In this document: positions 38,050-50,096 of the stretch, piece after piece | Position numbering within the stretch: position 1 is the stretch's first letter | How the letters are laid out: every line of letters starts with the position of its first letter | Assembly (NCBI RefSeq): GCF_964204645.1 | Contig: NC_134028.1 | Span: forward strand, 10,085,001 to 10,149,000 | DNA from: Tubulanus polymorphus | Lineage: Eukaryota; Nemertea; Palaeonemertea; Tubulaniformes; Tubulanidae | Direction: 5' to 3' | DNA: 64,000 bases | The notes under the pieces: generated by a model | What the model was told of the DNA's origin: nothing | Databases searched by the model: none | Seen by the model: only the letters and a program-made list of their open reading frames with translations | Position numbers and translations under genes: made by a program

Positions 38050-39024
38050 GACAAGAGTTCATTGGAAGTGGTCTTGTGTCAGCTCATAGACCAATACAAG
38101 ATAAAACCAGCAGGCTCAAACATCACGCCAAAGTCACAAGAGCAAAAGCGAGCAAAATTCGTGTACAGTGCATTATCGTTACTGGTAGAGAGCATATCTA
38201 AAACACCTGTGATCAGTTGTGATTAGTCGGATAGACACAATCTAGTCATAACAGAATATGGGGGTAAATTAACTGCCATCAATTACTATCCGGTTCATCA
38301 GAGAAGACCCACATCAAGTCAGCAATCAAAATTACAAACCACCCGTATCTGTAATGATGCAAAGTTCTTTGCGGTCAAACGATTCTGCACAAAAATCACG
38401 TCTATCACAAAAATTGACCAAAGTCTTATTGTGATAATATGCCTGTCTGACCAGTATGCCCTGTCTGTGAATCCATGCCATATGCCTGTCGTATCAAAAA
38501 TAGAAAAATCGAAAGCCTCACCCGGTGGGAGGTTCAGGTCATTCATTGACACCTGCATAAAGGAACAAGAAGCTACGAAAACTGTTAAATCTTGTATACA
38601 GGTTGTTGATGCCAAAACGTATGGTATGGTGTCGCCCTCCTTTTATGGTGCTCCCTGTTCCGGAAGTATAGCTGCAGGGCAGAACACGTTGTTTTTTCTG
38701 AAGTTATATGAGCCAGGAGATCGTACCATGTTTGTAAGTTTATTTTAGTTTATATTTAGATTTGAAGATGTTAAACCTTTCGGATTTTTAAGGTCATTTT
38801 GTATTTTTCTAGAAATCTCGATATTCGGAGCTTGAATTATGTAAACAGCGGCTGCAGTGTTTTGTATGTGGAACTACTGTGTACCATTACTGTAAGTGTT
38901 ACAATTGGTTGGAACAACTGTACTGTTTGGAACAAATACAGGAACGCAATCGAGCATATATCAAGAGCGAAATACGTCCTGGTTATTATTGGTATCGTCT
39001 GTTGGATTTTCGATGGTATATTAA
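38050..39024 (+). pseudogene. Uncharacterised two-exon gene fragment with one nonsense codon
   Basis: One frame is open from about 38050 to 38730 except for a TAG at about 38224. It encodes VITEYGGKLTAINYYP, KTYGMVSPSFYGAPCSGS and FLKLYEPGDRTMF. GTAAGT at 38731 looks like a splice donor and TTTTTCTAG ending at about 38810 like an acceptor; joining keeps phase 0 and leads into a Cys/His-containing exon (CFVCGTTVYHYCKC) that stops at about 39022. No family recognised. The Cys-rich part may bind zinc. Confidence 0.35.
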
Positions 39025-39299
39025 TTTGTGATTCGTGTAAGTACTGCTGTTAGTTCTTACGTGTGAGTAGCTGCTATGCTAGTATGATCATCAGCTGATC
39101 ATGGAGTATGCAGAATTTATGAAGAGGGTTAGTTCCTTCTTGACTGTGGATGAAGACTATAGTGATTGTAGTAGGCCTAGTGTAAACCAGTCGGAGTATC
39201 TAGGTCGTTTAGAAAATAGAATTAAGGAACTGGAGGTCGAAGTTCAATCGCTTACCAAACGGAACTGGAAATCGACTGTAGTCGATAACTCGTTGAAAT

Positions 39300-39590
39300 C
39301 GCATGATCCGTCGTTTCCGTCGTCAGTAAGAGATGATCGTGCGTATCCGTCTACAGTTAGACATGATCCGTCGTTTCCGTCATCAGTAAGAGATGATCGT
39401 GCGTATCCGTCTACAGTTAGACATGATCCGTCGTTTCCGTCGTCAGTAAGAGATGATCGTGCGTATCCGTCTACAGTTAGACATGATCCGTCGTTTCCAT
39501 CGTCAGTAAGAGATGATCGTGCGTATCCGTCTACAGTTAGACATGATCTGTCGTTTCCGTCGTCAGTAAGAGATGATCCGTTGTTTACGT
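39300..39590 (+). repeat. 60-bp coding minisatellite in BEL gag
   Basis: Four and a half tandem units encode HDPSFPSSVRDDRAYPSTVR with almost no variation (one DLSF unit), so the expansion is recent. It lies between the gag coiled coil and the conserved gag domain. Confidence 0.9.
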
Positions 39591-41516
39591 CAGCACGAAA
39601 AGACGAACAGGTATATTCCTCTACAGCTGCCGAAAGGGGTTATACACCTGCCGCTCCAGTATCTAATGGAAACGCAGTTACGATTGTCAAGCCGCCATTC
39701 GAATCGACAGTAGCGGCAGGTACTACGCTTAGGCCGGAGGCCGTGTCCTTCACACCTGAATATGGTCATGTCAGTGTAAATCCATCATATAACCTGGAAA
39801 ACCTATTGTCCAGGCAGATAGAAACCACAATGGCCTTGACTTTACCACAAACTGAAATGCCCAAATTTGATGGCGATCCGTGTGAATTCTACAGTTTTAT
39901 GAGAGCATATGATACCCTGATAGATCGAAATACGTCTAATGATGGGACTAAGTTTTATCTCTTGCTACAGTGCACTACTGGAGATGCGAACGGACTTGTA
40001 AAAAGTTTTTGTTCAATGGAGTCGTCGAGCGGATTAAATAACGCGTTGTCAGCACTGAAGAAACAATACGGTCAGAGCTACAAGATCGCTTGCAGCTTTG
40101 TGGATAAGTTGGTCAGCGGACCACCCATAAAGGCGGAAGATAGCGCAGGAATGCAGAAATTGTCGGTCGTTGCGATGAGTTGCGTTAATACCCTTCGCGA
40201 TATTGGATATCTGTCCAAGGTTGAAAATCCGAAGACAATGCGGAAGCTGAGCGAAAGACTACCATATGATGCACGCAAACGCTGGCGTGTAACTGCAGAT
40301 CGGATCTCTGAGGAAGCGGGTCGAAAAATTAGCTTCCAAGATGTGGTTTCATTTATTACCGAGGAGGCGCGTGTGTTAAATCACCCCGTTTTTGGGAAAG
40401 TTTTTAGTGATCGTAAAGTGGAAAAACCTCCACAAAGTTATGAAAGGGGAAATACCCTTAAAAAATCTATTCATGCCGTAAAGCATGAAAGTTCAGGTCC
40501 AGTTTCGAATTTTGTCAAATGTCAATATTGTAGTAACAGTGACCACTGGACAGATAAGTGTGATATTTTCAAAGCAAAATCTGTTGAAGAACGGAGGGAT
40601 TATGTTGTAAATAAAGGTTTTTGTTGGTTGTGCCTTAAGCCTAATCATAGAGCTAAACAGTGTCGTAGCAAGTTATCGTGTTTAAAATGTAGTAAGTCTC
40701 ATAATGCATTGTAACACTTTGAATCGGAGAGGCCTCCTAAATACGAAGAGGCTGATAGGTCTGCTAAGAGCGGGTTTGTCACTAGTAGTACCTTAGATTC
40801 CGTTATTGGTCTGCCAATCGTACCCGTTAAAGTTATCGGTGACAAAGTTATTGAAACTTATGCATTCCTTGATAATGGTTCTACAGCATCATTCTGTACT
40901 GAAAGTCTTGTTAAGGGTTTAGGAATTTCTGGAGTTAAAACTGAATTTAAGCTGTGTACGTTAGGTAAAGATGAGAAAATCATTAGTACTAAGGTAGACT
41001 TAACTGTGTCGGACCTTAACGGGCAATCCAGCGTGCCCCTCCGTGATGTAATATCGGTTTCGAATCTGCCCATATCAGTCGACGACATAGCAAAACAGGT
41101 AGACATTGATAAGTGGCCACATTTGTCTGATGTAAAGGTTGAACTTATAAATTCTGGTGTTGAGATTCTAATAGGAAACGACAATTGTGAAGCACTTGAA
41201 CCGCTTGATGTGCGTAAAGGTAGAGGTAAAGGTCCGATAGCGGTTAAGACAGTTTTCGGTTGGACAATAAATGGCCCGCTTAAACGTTGTATGAGTATTA
41301 ATACAAAGGAAAACTGTAAACGTGTAGGACCTATTAAAACTGACCAACGGTTGAACGATTTGTTCCAAGATTATTGTAATCGCGAGTTTAATGACGACGA
41401 AGTTTGTTGTGATAAGACTAGGTCTGTAAATGACCAGAAAGCTATAGGCTTATTCGAAAATTCTGTAGTATTGTCTAGTGGTCATTATGAGATCGGCCTT
41501 CCATGGAGGTCATGCC

Positions 41517-41522
41517 CACCTA
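41517..41522. repeat. Target site duplication of P3, left copy (CACCTA)
   Basis: CACCTA immediately precedes AGTAATAGGGG and recurs directly after the right tip at 57985-57990. Six-bp duplications are the rule for Polinton integrases. Confidence 0.93.
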
Positions 41523-42110
41523 AGTAATAGGGGTAATAGGCTTTCAAATCAAAGGTCGAATGGTCGAGCTCATTAAAAAACAAAATATTAAAAGTAATTT
41601 AAAACTATAATATATTTTCATAACCGTGTGCATTTCATATTATAACTAAATATTTATTCTAAGATATTAATAATTTTAATTTTAAAAGCATATTGTATTA
41701 AATCAATTGGTCCCTCCGCTTCACTACCGCTCCGCTCCGCGACCAATTGATTTATTACAATACACAAATTCATAATCAAATATATTTTAATAATAATAAT
41801 TATTCTATTATTCAACTGAAATGCACACGGTTATGAAAATATATTATAGTTTTAAATTACTTTTAATATTTTGTTTTTTAATGAGCTCGACCATTCAACC
41901 TTTAACCTGAAAGCCTATTACCCCTATTACTCTTAAAATAATCATATACATGAATAACATTTAAATTGACAGATTATTCAATATAAAAGTGTGAGCTCTT
42001 ATGGAATATATAGATAGATATATTTACAACATTATTTTAATATTCATATTTGTATGAGTTAGATTTTTAAACATTAAAAGTGTTAGTAAAGTGTGATTGA
42101 AATAATACAT
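41523..42110. repeat. Left terminal inverted repeat of P3
   Basis: 588 bp, mirrored by 57426-57984. The outer 409 bp (41523-41931) is itself palindromic, with arms of about 114 bp (AGTAATAGG... to ...CCTATTACT). Inside it is a second inverted repeat, AATCAATTGGTC...GACCAATTGATT, flanking a GC-rich loop. The inner part contains TCATATACATGAATAAC and GTGAGCTCTTATGGAATA and ends at AATAATACAT. Confidence 0.92.
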
Positions 42111-42164
42111 GATATAAATCATTGAACTTCTAAAATCAATTTTAATAAAAATTTTAGTATTAAA

Positions 42165-45100
42165 ATGGAAGCAAATAAGTACTACTGTTCAACATGTAAA
42201 ATCAATATAGATAAATCCCAAAAAGCAAGACACAATAAAACTAAAACACATTTAGAGAATAAATTGAAATTAGAATATGAAGATGATATATTAGAAACTA
42301 AATTAGATGAATTAAAGAATGAAAAAGAAATATACAAATGTGATACATGTAATCAATCATTCAGTGATAAAAGATATTATAAAGAACATTTAAAATCTAA
42401 AAGTCATTTTAGAAATAAGAATAATGATATTTTAGGTAAAGATTATTTTGATAAAGATAATGATAAGAAACAGAAGACAATTAAAAGCATAAAAAATTAA
42501 TTAAACAATAAAAGACCATACATGGAAGATGTAAGAAAATATATTAATTTATTGGATAATAAAAAAGATATAGAGATAACCGAAGCATTTAAAAGTGATA
42601 TTGGCCCAGCAGCTATCGAGTTTAAATTTCATAAAGGTAAAACATTAGAAGAAAATAAAAAACATTTAGAAAATATGAAAGAAATAATAAAAATAACTGA
42701 TGTTGAATATCCTAAAATTAGTATATCAGTTAAAGTAAAGTTTATAAAATCTGAAGATAAACCAATATATAATATAAATTCTCATTCACAACATATTATA
42801 TGTAAACAACATATAGATGATAAATTAGATAAATGTTATAATGAAGTAAAAACTAAAATAGAAGAGAAATATTTTGAAGGATCTGGTTTAATATTTGATG
42901 AAATAATATTTATGACTTTACATGTTTATAACACAAAATATAATAAGTTAACTAAATCAAAACCAATAGATGAAAATAATGTATCATATTATAAAGAACC
43001 AGATATTGAAGCATCGAGTTATATTAAACTACCATTTAAAACTAATGCTGTAATAAATGTACAAAATTTTGATGATAAATGTTTTCTATGGGCTATAATA
43101 AGTTGTTTACATCCTGCAACTTATGATATTTGTAGATTAACTCATTATAAACCATTTGAAAATAATTATAAGATAGATAAGTATCCTGTTATAATTAAAA
43201 ACATCCCAAAAATAGAAAGAGATAATACTATAAAGATAAATGTATTTAATTTAATCAAATTACCAAATACAAAAGGTAACAATATAAAACATTATACATT
43301 AGAACCTTTATACCTATCAAAAGATTATGATTCAAACGATGTTATAGATACATTATATTATGAGAATCATTATATGTAGATTAAACAAATAGATTTATTC
43401 TTTAGAACAGAAAGTGATCACCATAATAAAATATATCTATGTAGAAAATGTTTACATAAATTCAGTAATGAAAGTACATTATTAAATCATAAACAATTAT
43501 GTGAAAATCATGATTATTGTAAATTAGTTTTACCAAATGAAAAGGATAAAATATTAGAATTCAAAAAATAAGATTACAAAAATAAAGTACCATTTGTTAT
43601 ATATGGATATTTTGAATCATTAAATAAAGAACAAACTGATCAAGATAGAAAAGAAATATATTATAAAAGAAAGAAATTAAATTCTAATGAAAATGATTTT
43701 TCAGATGAACCACCAATAACAAATACTATTAAAAAGATTCATCAATCAGCTGCAGCTTTCGGGTTATATATAAAATCTGATTATCCAGAACTAATTGAAA
43801 GTGAATATTATCATTATAGAAATGAAAATGTTATCAATCATTTTTGTGACTTATTAATTGAATATGAAATAAGATTTAGTAAATTATTGAATACAAATAA
43901 AGAAATTATTATGACAGAAGAAGATAAAGAAGCATTTGAGTTTGCAGATAAATGTTATTATTGTGAAAAGATATTTAATTATGAAGATAAAAAAGTAAGA
44001 GACCATGATCATTTGAACGGAAAGTTTACAGGTGCTGCACATGAGAATTGTAACTTACAAGCTAAGAAAATTAACTTTGTACCAGTTATATTTCATAATC
44101 TATCAGGATATGATGCACATTTATTCATCAAACAGTTATGTCATAAAATAGAAGAAATTAATAATGAAATAGAAAGATTAAATTCAAATAGATCAAAAGA
44201 TAAAATACCAACTTATAAATTTAGAATGTTAGCTAAAACATCTGAGAATTATATATCATTCCAATTTGGGTGCCTAAGATTTATAGATTCATATAGATTT
44301 TTAAATAGTTCATTAGATAACTTATCAAAATCATTAGTTGATGATGAATTAAAAATATTAAAGCAACATTACCCAAATAATGATGATTTCCAATTAATGA
44401 GATATAAAGGCGCAATTCCATATTCATTTTATAAATCACATAATGATTTTAATATAACTGAATTATTAAAAGAACAATTTTATGATGAATTAAAAAATGA
44501 ATATGTTAAAGATGAAGTATATAATAGAACATTGAATATTTGGAATCATTTTAAAATAACAAATCATGGACAATTAGTAGATTTATATCTAAAATCAGAT
44601 GTATTATTATTAACTGATATATTCGAAAGGTTTAGACATGTAAACCTAAAATATTTTAACATTGATCCTTGTCATTGTTATTCAAGGATTAACATGGGAT
44701 TGTGGTTTAAAATTTACAGATATAAAAATGGATTTGTTAACAAATATAGATCAATTACTATTATTTGAAAAATCTATAAGAGGAGGTGTTTCAGGTGTAT
44801 TAGGGGATAGATATTTCAATGTAAATGATAGCCCTGGATATAAGTTATTATATATAGATGCAAATTATTTGTATGGTTGGGCAATGATGGCACCACAACC
44901 TTATGGAGTATTTGAATTAACTGAAGTTTTACAGAATGAAAATAATGATAAATTTGATTGGAAGAAAAGAATTCTAGATATTGCAGATGATTCAGATACT
45001 GGTTACTTCTTTGTTGTAGATTTAGAATATCCTGAACATATTAAATTTAAATCTAGAAATCTAGCTTACTGTCCCGAACATAAAACTGTAACTCATGAAG

Positions 45101-46191
45101 AATTATCAAATTATCAAAAAAGAATTAAACCCGAAAATCATATTCATACAGAAAAGTTAACGGTAACTCAAGAAGATAAATATAATTATGTAGTACATTA
45201 TAGAATGTTAAAGTTTTATCTAAAACAAGGAATGATTCTAAAAAAAGTACATAGATATATTTCATTTAGTAAATCTAAGTGGTTAGAAAAATATATAGAA
45301 TTTAACACCAAACAGAGAACTGAAGCTAAAACTGATTTCGAAAAAGATTTCTTCAAGTTAATGAATAATGCATTCTATGGTAAGACTTGTGAAAATATTA
45401 GAAATAGAAATGATATTGAGTTAGTTAGTAATGGTAAAAGGATAAGGCATTTACAATCATATCCTAAGTTTTTAGGTAACAGAATATTTGATGAAAATTT
45501 AGCCGCAGTTAAAATCAGAAGAACATCAATGAAATTTAATAAACCAATCTATGTTGGAGCATCAGTTTTAGAATAATCAAAATTACTAATGTATGAATTC
45601 TATTATAATGTATTACAACCACTTTTTGGAGAAAAACATATAGAAATACTATATTTTGATACTGACAGTTACATATTAAAGATAAAAACTGATAACATAA
45701 CTGATGATTTAAAAACATTAAAACATCATTTTGATTTCAGTAACTATCCTAAAAATCATGAATTGTTTAGCAATGATTATAAAAAAGTTCCCGGTAAATT
45801 CAAAGATGAATTATGTGGTGAAGAAATGATTGAATTCATCGGTATTAGATCTAAAATGTATTCATATAAAACTAAAGAACATGAAGCTAAAAAGTTGAAA
45901 GGAATAACTAAAAGTGTAGTAGAAAAGAATATTCATTTCAAAGATTACATCAATTGTATATTCAATGAAGAAGTTAGAAAACATAAGATGAGATGTTTAA
46001 GATCTGAAGATCATGAAATGTTTATTGAAGAAATTGAAAAGATAAGTCTAAACCAATTTGATGATAAAAGATATATTTTAGATGATGGAATTCATACAGT
46101 TGCTTATGGTTGTAATTTAGATGAATACTTAAAATTTAAAAGAGAAGAAACAAAAGAGAACGAGATAATGAAAAGAATTCTAACGTGTTAA
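42165..46191 (+). pseudogene. polB: Protein-primed DNA polymerase B, decayed, P3
   Basis: ORF pieces 42165-42500, 42522-43379, 43887-44768, 44662-45576 and 45589-46191 follow the same domain order as in P2. Motif C is uninterrupted and canonical (YFDTDSY, 45654-45674), motif B is MNNAFYGKTCENIRN, Exo II FHNLSGYDAHLF. Exo I is FVIYGYFES: the Asp codon has become TAT (43608-43610). Stops at 42498, 43377, 43569 and about 45574, plus a frameshift at about 44690, inactivate it. The start ATG 42165 lies in TTTTAGTATTAAAATGG, unlike the late-type motif of the structural genes, perhaps an early-type signal. Confidence 0.9.
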
Positions 46192-46220
46192 TCAAATTTT
46201 AATAAAAATATGTATTATAA

Positions 46221-46743
46221 ATGGAGAGTAAACAAGCGCACAGTGAGAACAACAAATCATTTCTAGATAGAATAAAAGATACTTCAAATGTCAAATCAGT
46301 AGATTATAAATATAAGAAGTTAAAAGTATTAATAATCCATAAGAAATATCTAATTACAAATATTGATACAGTTACTAACAAATATGGAGATAAATTAGTT
46401 ATACACTTAGAATATGAAGGATTACACGTATCAAAGAAGACATAACTTAGCATTAGAGAAATACAATAAAGCAGCAGAAGAATATAGAGAAAAGAGGCAA
46501 AACTATATGGATTATATTAACAAGGAATTATATGATCAGAAGATTTCACAAAGAGATTTTCAATCAGTTGATGATGCAATGAGTTTATATAACGCGGTAA
46601 CAAATAAAGAAAAATTACATCTATACAAACCTAAATTATCAGATTATTATACCCCAAGTAAAGAACAGAAGAAATATGAAATAATTTGGATTTTAGGCGG
46701 AACTGTTATTGTTATATTTGTTGCTTATAAGTTTACTAATTAA
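46221..46743 (+). pseudogene. Deletion fusion: small post-polymerase gene joined to the 140-residue membrane gene
   Basis: 46221-46445 starts as MESKQAHSENNK, like P2 19781. At about 46430 it jumps into the core of the 140-residue membrane gene (RRHNLALEKYNKAAEEY, frame 46414-46743), with a 7-base filler (CACGTAT) at the join. Relative to P2, about 1.7 kb is lost: the end of the small gene, the penton, the 117- and 73-residue genes and the N-terminal membrane segment. The residual C-terminal hydrophobic segment is intact. A virion could not be built from this copy alone. Confidence 0.8.
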
Positions 46744-46768
46744 TTATTTTTTTTTTTTTGTTAAATAA

Positions 46769-47199
46769 ATGGATGATAAAGTTGATAATATTGATATTAT
46801 TCCTCATGATATAAATAAAACTAAATTGAAAATATATTTAGAAAAACAAATATTTGAATTTGAAAGTGACTTTGAAAGTGAAAAAAATATTTAAAAAGTA
46901 AAATTATATATTATTTGATTATAAGTGGTTCGGTTACAATTACTTCTGTAATAACATTTCTAGCAATATTCAGCCCATTAACACCTTTAGCTATATCAAT
47001 TGGTGTGTTAGGATTATCATCAAGTGTTTTAACCGGTATAAGTACAAAATTAAATATAAAAAGTAATAAAGAAAAAATTAAAACTAATATAAAAGAAATT
47101 AATAAATTAAAGAATACACTAGATTATATAATAAGTTTAAATGGCCATATAACAGTTGAAGAACAAGATAAATTATTAAAAGAATTAATAAATTATTAA
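46769..47199 (+). pseudogene. Membrane protein with hydrophobic hairpin, frameshifted, P3
   Basis: Starts MDDKVDNIDIIPHD after TTTTTTTTGTTAAATAA but is broken at about 46872-46893, where the Lys-rich stretch is replaced by a short repeated GAAAGTGA sequence and a stop. From 46915 the hydrophobic hairpin and tail are normal. Confidence 0.6.
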
Positions 47200-47215
47200 T
47201 TTTTTAGTTATATAA

Positions 47216-48604
47216 ATGGCAGATAGTTTTCCAAAAGCTTTCCAATGTAATAAATCAATTAAATATAATATTCCAGCAATAGATTTTAATAAAGATATTA
47301 CATATAGAAATGAAGTTTTAGATTCATTAACTAATTTAGAAATTTATGTTACTGAAACTAATAATTTTAATGCAAAGATGGAAAATATATTTCATGTATA
47401 TTTAATTAATTTTAAAAAATTGAAAGGTGAAAAACAATGGTTATTAAAATCTAATATGAAGTATTGGCAGAACCAATTAAATTTTGCTGTTTATTGTGCA
47501 ACAACAGGTTGTGGAATTAGTTGGAATGATCATTTGAATAATTCTAAATATAAATTAATTCAAAGTTTATTTAGATTTCATACATACTTTCAAATAAGAA
47601 TAATATTAAATGAATTAGAGTGCGCTTTACCAGGATCTAGGTATTTTAAAGAATTAGATAATAATATTAATTTATCAAAGTTTTATAAAATTTGTAATGA
47701 ATTTAATATAGATATAAATAATTCTGATTTTAGAACAAAAATTGGAACAATAAGATCACTTCCTTGCCCTAAAAAGATTGCAGAATATTGTGCACTTCCC
47801 ATACCATCTAATAGTTTGTATAATATCTATAGTAATAAATTAGGTTATGGTAAAATAGAAACTAAGGATTTAGAAACATTAAATTTCAATAAATTACCGA
47901 CATTTTATGATAATTTAAAACAAGAAAACAATAATGGTTGGGTTTATTTCATTTTAGAAAATAATGAAGGTTTTACAAAATCAGGTATACAAAGAATAAA
48001 TCAATCTATTAGAACTTATTTGATATGTATTTTAGGTGCACAAGTTGAAACAAGATCCCCAATAATTGGAAATTTAAATACATCATTCGATACACAAAAA
48101 CAATTTAAAGTTTTATTTGAAGATTCCATACATAATGATAAAAATAGATCGATTCCAGAAAACATTATAAGATATCAAAATTATTTAGATAAATCACATA
48201 TTAGATTAAATTATTGTATAGGCCCTAATCTATTAATTATTTCTAATGATTTAGTATTAAAGATGGGAAACATAATTGGTTATAATAATCTAATTAAAAC
48301 TGCAACAATAACTAATTCATTTGGATTAAATGATATAAATAAAAAGATTATAACTGCTCCAAAATTAATGGAAGGTGAAAAAAATAAAAAACACATTCAA
48401 TCAACAGAAACTAAAACTAAGAATATTAAATTAAATAATGATTCTAAAATAAAAGATTATAATACATCAGAAAATATAAAAACTGATATTATTCAACATG
48501 ATATAATTAAAACTGATAATGATAATAAATCCCATGAAAATGCTAAATTAGCTTTAACTTGTATAGGAATTGTAATCGGAGGAATATTATATTTTAAATT
48601 TTAA
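47216..48604 (+). CDS. Conserved tail-anchored Polinton structural protein (462 residues), P3
   Basis: Intact and nearly identical to P2 22449-23837, including the SLPCPKKIAEYCALPIPSN segment absent from P1. YWQNQLNFAVYCATTGCG and LGAQVETRS are present, and a C-terminal hydrophobic anchor ends in GGILYFKF. The upstream signal is TAATTTTTTAGTTATATAA. Confidence 0.65.
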   Translation: MADSFPKAFQCNKSIKYNIPAIDFNKDITYRNEVLDSLTNLEIYVTETNNFNAKMENIFHVYLINFKKLKGEKQWLLKSNMKYWQNQLNFAVYCATTGCGISWNDHLNNSKYKLIQSLFRFHTYFQIRIILNELECALPGSRYFKELDNNINLSKFYKICNEFNIDINNSDFRTKIGTIRSLPCPKKIAEYCALPIPSNSLYNIYSNKLGYGKIETKDLETLNFNKLPTFYDNLKQENNNGWVYFILENNEGFTKSGIQRINQSIRTYLICILGAQVETRSPIIGNLNTSFDTQKQFKVLFEDSIHNDKNRSIPENIIRYQNYLDKSHIRLNYCIGPNLLIISNDLVLKMGNIIGYNNLIKTATITNSFGLNDINKKIITAPKLMEGEKNKKHIQSTETKTKNIKLNNDSKIKDYNTSENIKTDIIQHDIIKTDNDNKSHENAKLALTCIGIVIGGILYFKF

Positions 48605-48620
48605 TTTTTTTATTATGTAA

Positions 48621-50056
48621 ATGGCAGAATGTGTAGAAGATAATCCATTGGATGGCATGGGAAATAATGATGAAGGATATATTGATGATGATTATAATGA
48701 TGCAGGTGCTAATCTTAATGAAACTAATATTGATAATGATGATGAATCAGCATATAATTCTAATTTAGCAGATAGTGGTTCTAAGGTCCCATCAACAGAA
48801 GAAAATGATAGAAGAATTAGATCGAGAATACCTACTGAAAATTTAGACCCAGGTTTAGAAAATTATGAATTTATGTATGAATTTCAACATGTATTTAAAG
48901 AATCTGGATATAATATAAATGATAGAGGCGCTAGACCTTTAGTACAAGACTTAATGTTTTTGGATTGTGAATATTATTATCGTTTGAAAGATGATTATTA
49001 TATTGATATCTCTTATAAAAAACAAAAAAATTTTTTAGCAGAATCAACTTTGCTTAAGTCTGACTCATTACTATCTAGAATTAAAATAATAAGAAATATT
49101 AATGAAATAGAAGATGTAACACAAGAAGAAATAAATCAAAATGAAAGAGTATTTAAACAAAGAATCAATAAATTATTTGAAACAATCGATAATAATTTAG
49201 AACCAGAAACAAGTTCTGAACAGAATAAAACTTCCAAAACTAGTAAACTTAAATCAAATAAAGTTCCAATTGAAAAACTTTTACCGAATGGATTACTTGA
49301 TGCAACAGATCAAGAATTAGAAGATTTAGATATATTTTCTGATAAAGCAATTAGAGAAATTATTAGTATAAGACTTGCATCTGATAAAATTGCGCATGAT
49401 AAAAGTATAATAGATTTTAAAATTAGAACTTTAGAAAAAGAATTAACTGATAAAAATAAAGAAATAGAACAATTAAAGTCTGATTTAGATCATCAAGTAA
49501 TTGATGAAATAGAATATAGGCAAAAAGAATTACGTTTAGAAAAAGAAAAAGATGATTTAGAATATAACATAGAATTACAAAAAGAAGAAATTAAATTATT
49601 ATTAAAATCATATGATTATAATATTAATAGATTAAAAGTCATTTTAAAGATTTGTTGATAAAACCAAATTCTGACATATCATTGAAAGATAGAATAAGAT
49701 TATTATATAAGATTATTATTTAAGTTAGAAGGAATATCAATTCTTTCAATTCTAACAGCTGTAACTATGTTATTTACAACAATAGGTTAACAATATCAAA
49801 TGCTTTAAAATCTACTCCTACTCCCAATAAACCGGATAAACCCCCGAATGACAATAATTCTATACACGATAAAGTTAAGGATGGTTTAAAGAAATTAGCA
49901 AAATATTTATGGGAACTATCAATTGTTGGTTTTATATTGAAATCTGCAGGAAACATTATTAACTTTGCTGCTTAACATATTATTTTATTTTTAATTACAG
50001 TTGTAAGTGCTATTATTTTTGGGTTAGTAAATATGATATCAAAAAATATCAAGTAA
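48621..50056 (+). pseudogene. Coiled-coil membrane protein of the structural block, broken C-terminus, P3
   Basis: The first 345 codons are open (48621-49658), with an acidic N-terminus, GLLDATDQELEDLDIF and the coiled coil. A frameshift after RLKVI (about 49640), a small duplication of ATAAGATTATTAT at about 49700 and a deletion in the ALPG region disrupt the rest to about 50056. N-terminal residues 60-200 are related to P1 and unlike P2. Confidence 0.62.
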
Positions 50057-50096
50057 ACATGATCAAAAATAAATAATTAATTTTTTTGTTAAATAA

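Larger units (their letters stand above)
39101..41522 (+). pseudogene. BEL/Pao retrotransposon gag-protease part, interrupted by P3
   Basis: Gag (39101-40714) has an N-terminal coiled coil, a 20-residue repeat region, a DUF1759-like domain (EMPKFDGDPCEFYSFMRAYD), and zinc knuckles CQYCSNSDHWTDKC and CWLCLKPNHRAKQC. A TAA at 40712-40714 interrupts the frame, which then continues open in the same frame through the aspartic protease (AFLDNGSTASFC) and the TVFGWTINGPL region to HYEIGLPWRSCPP. There the target duplication of P3 begins. The stop at 41525-41527 is created by the Polinton. The rest of pol is at 57985-61187. No 5' LTR is visible. Confidence 0.88.

Noticed and set aside
38799-39053. 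BEL 5' LTR just upstream of gag
   Set aside because: No TG...CA repeat pair or primer site is seen; the stretch reads better as an exon.
41523-41931. The 409-bp palindromic tip as an independent MITE
   Set aside because: No target duplication separates it from the rest of P3, and the target duplication of P3 lies exactly at its outer edge.
44662-44768. Two overlapping polymerase ORFs as separate genes in P3
   Set aside because: The overlap is a frameshift within one polymerase; motifs run in order.
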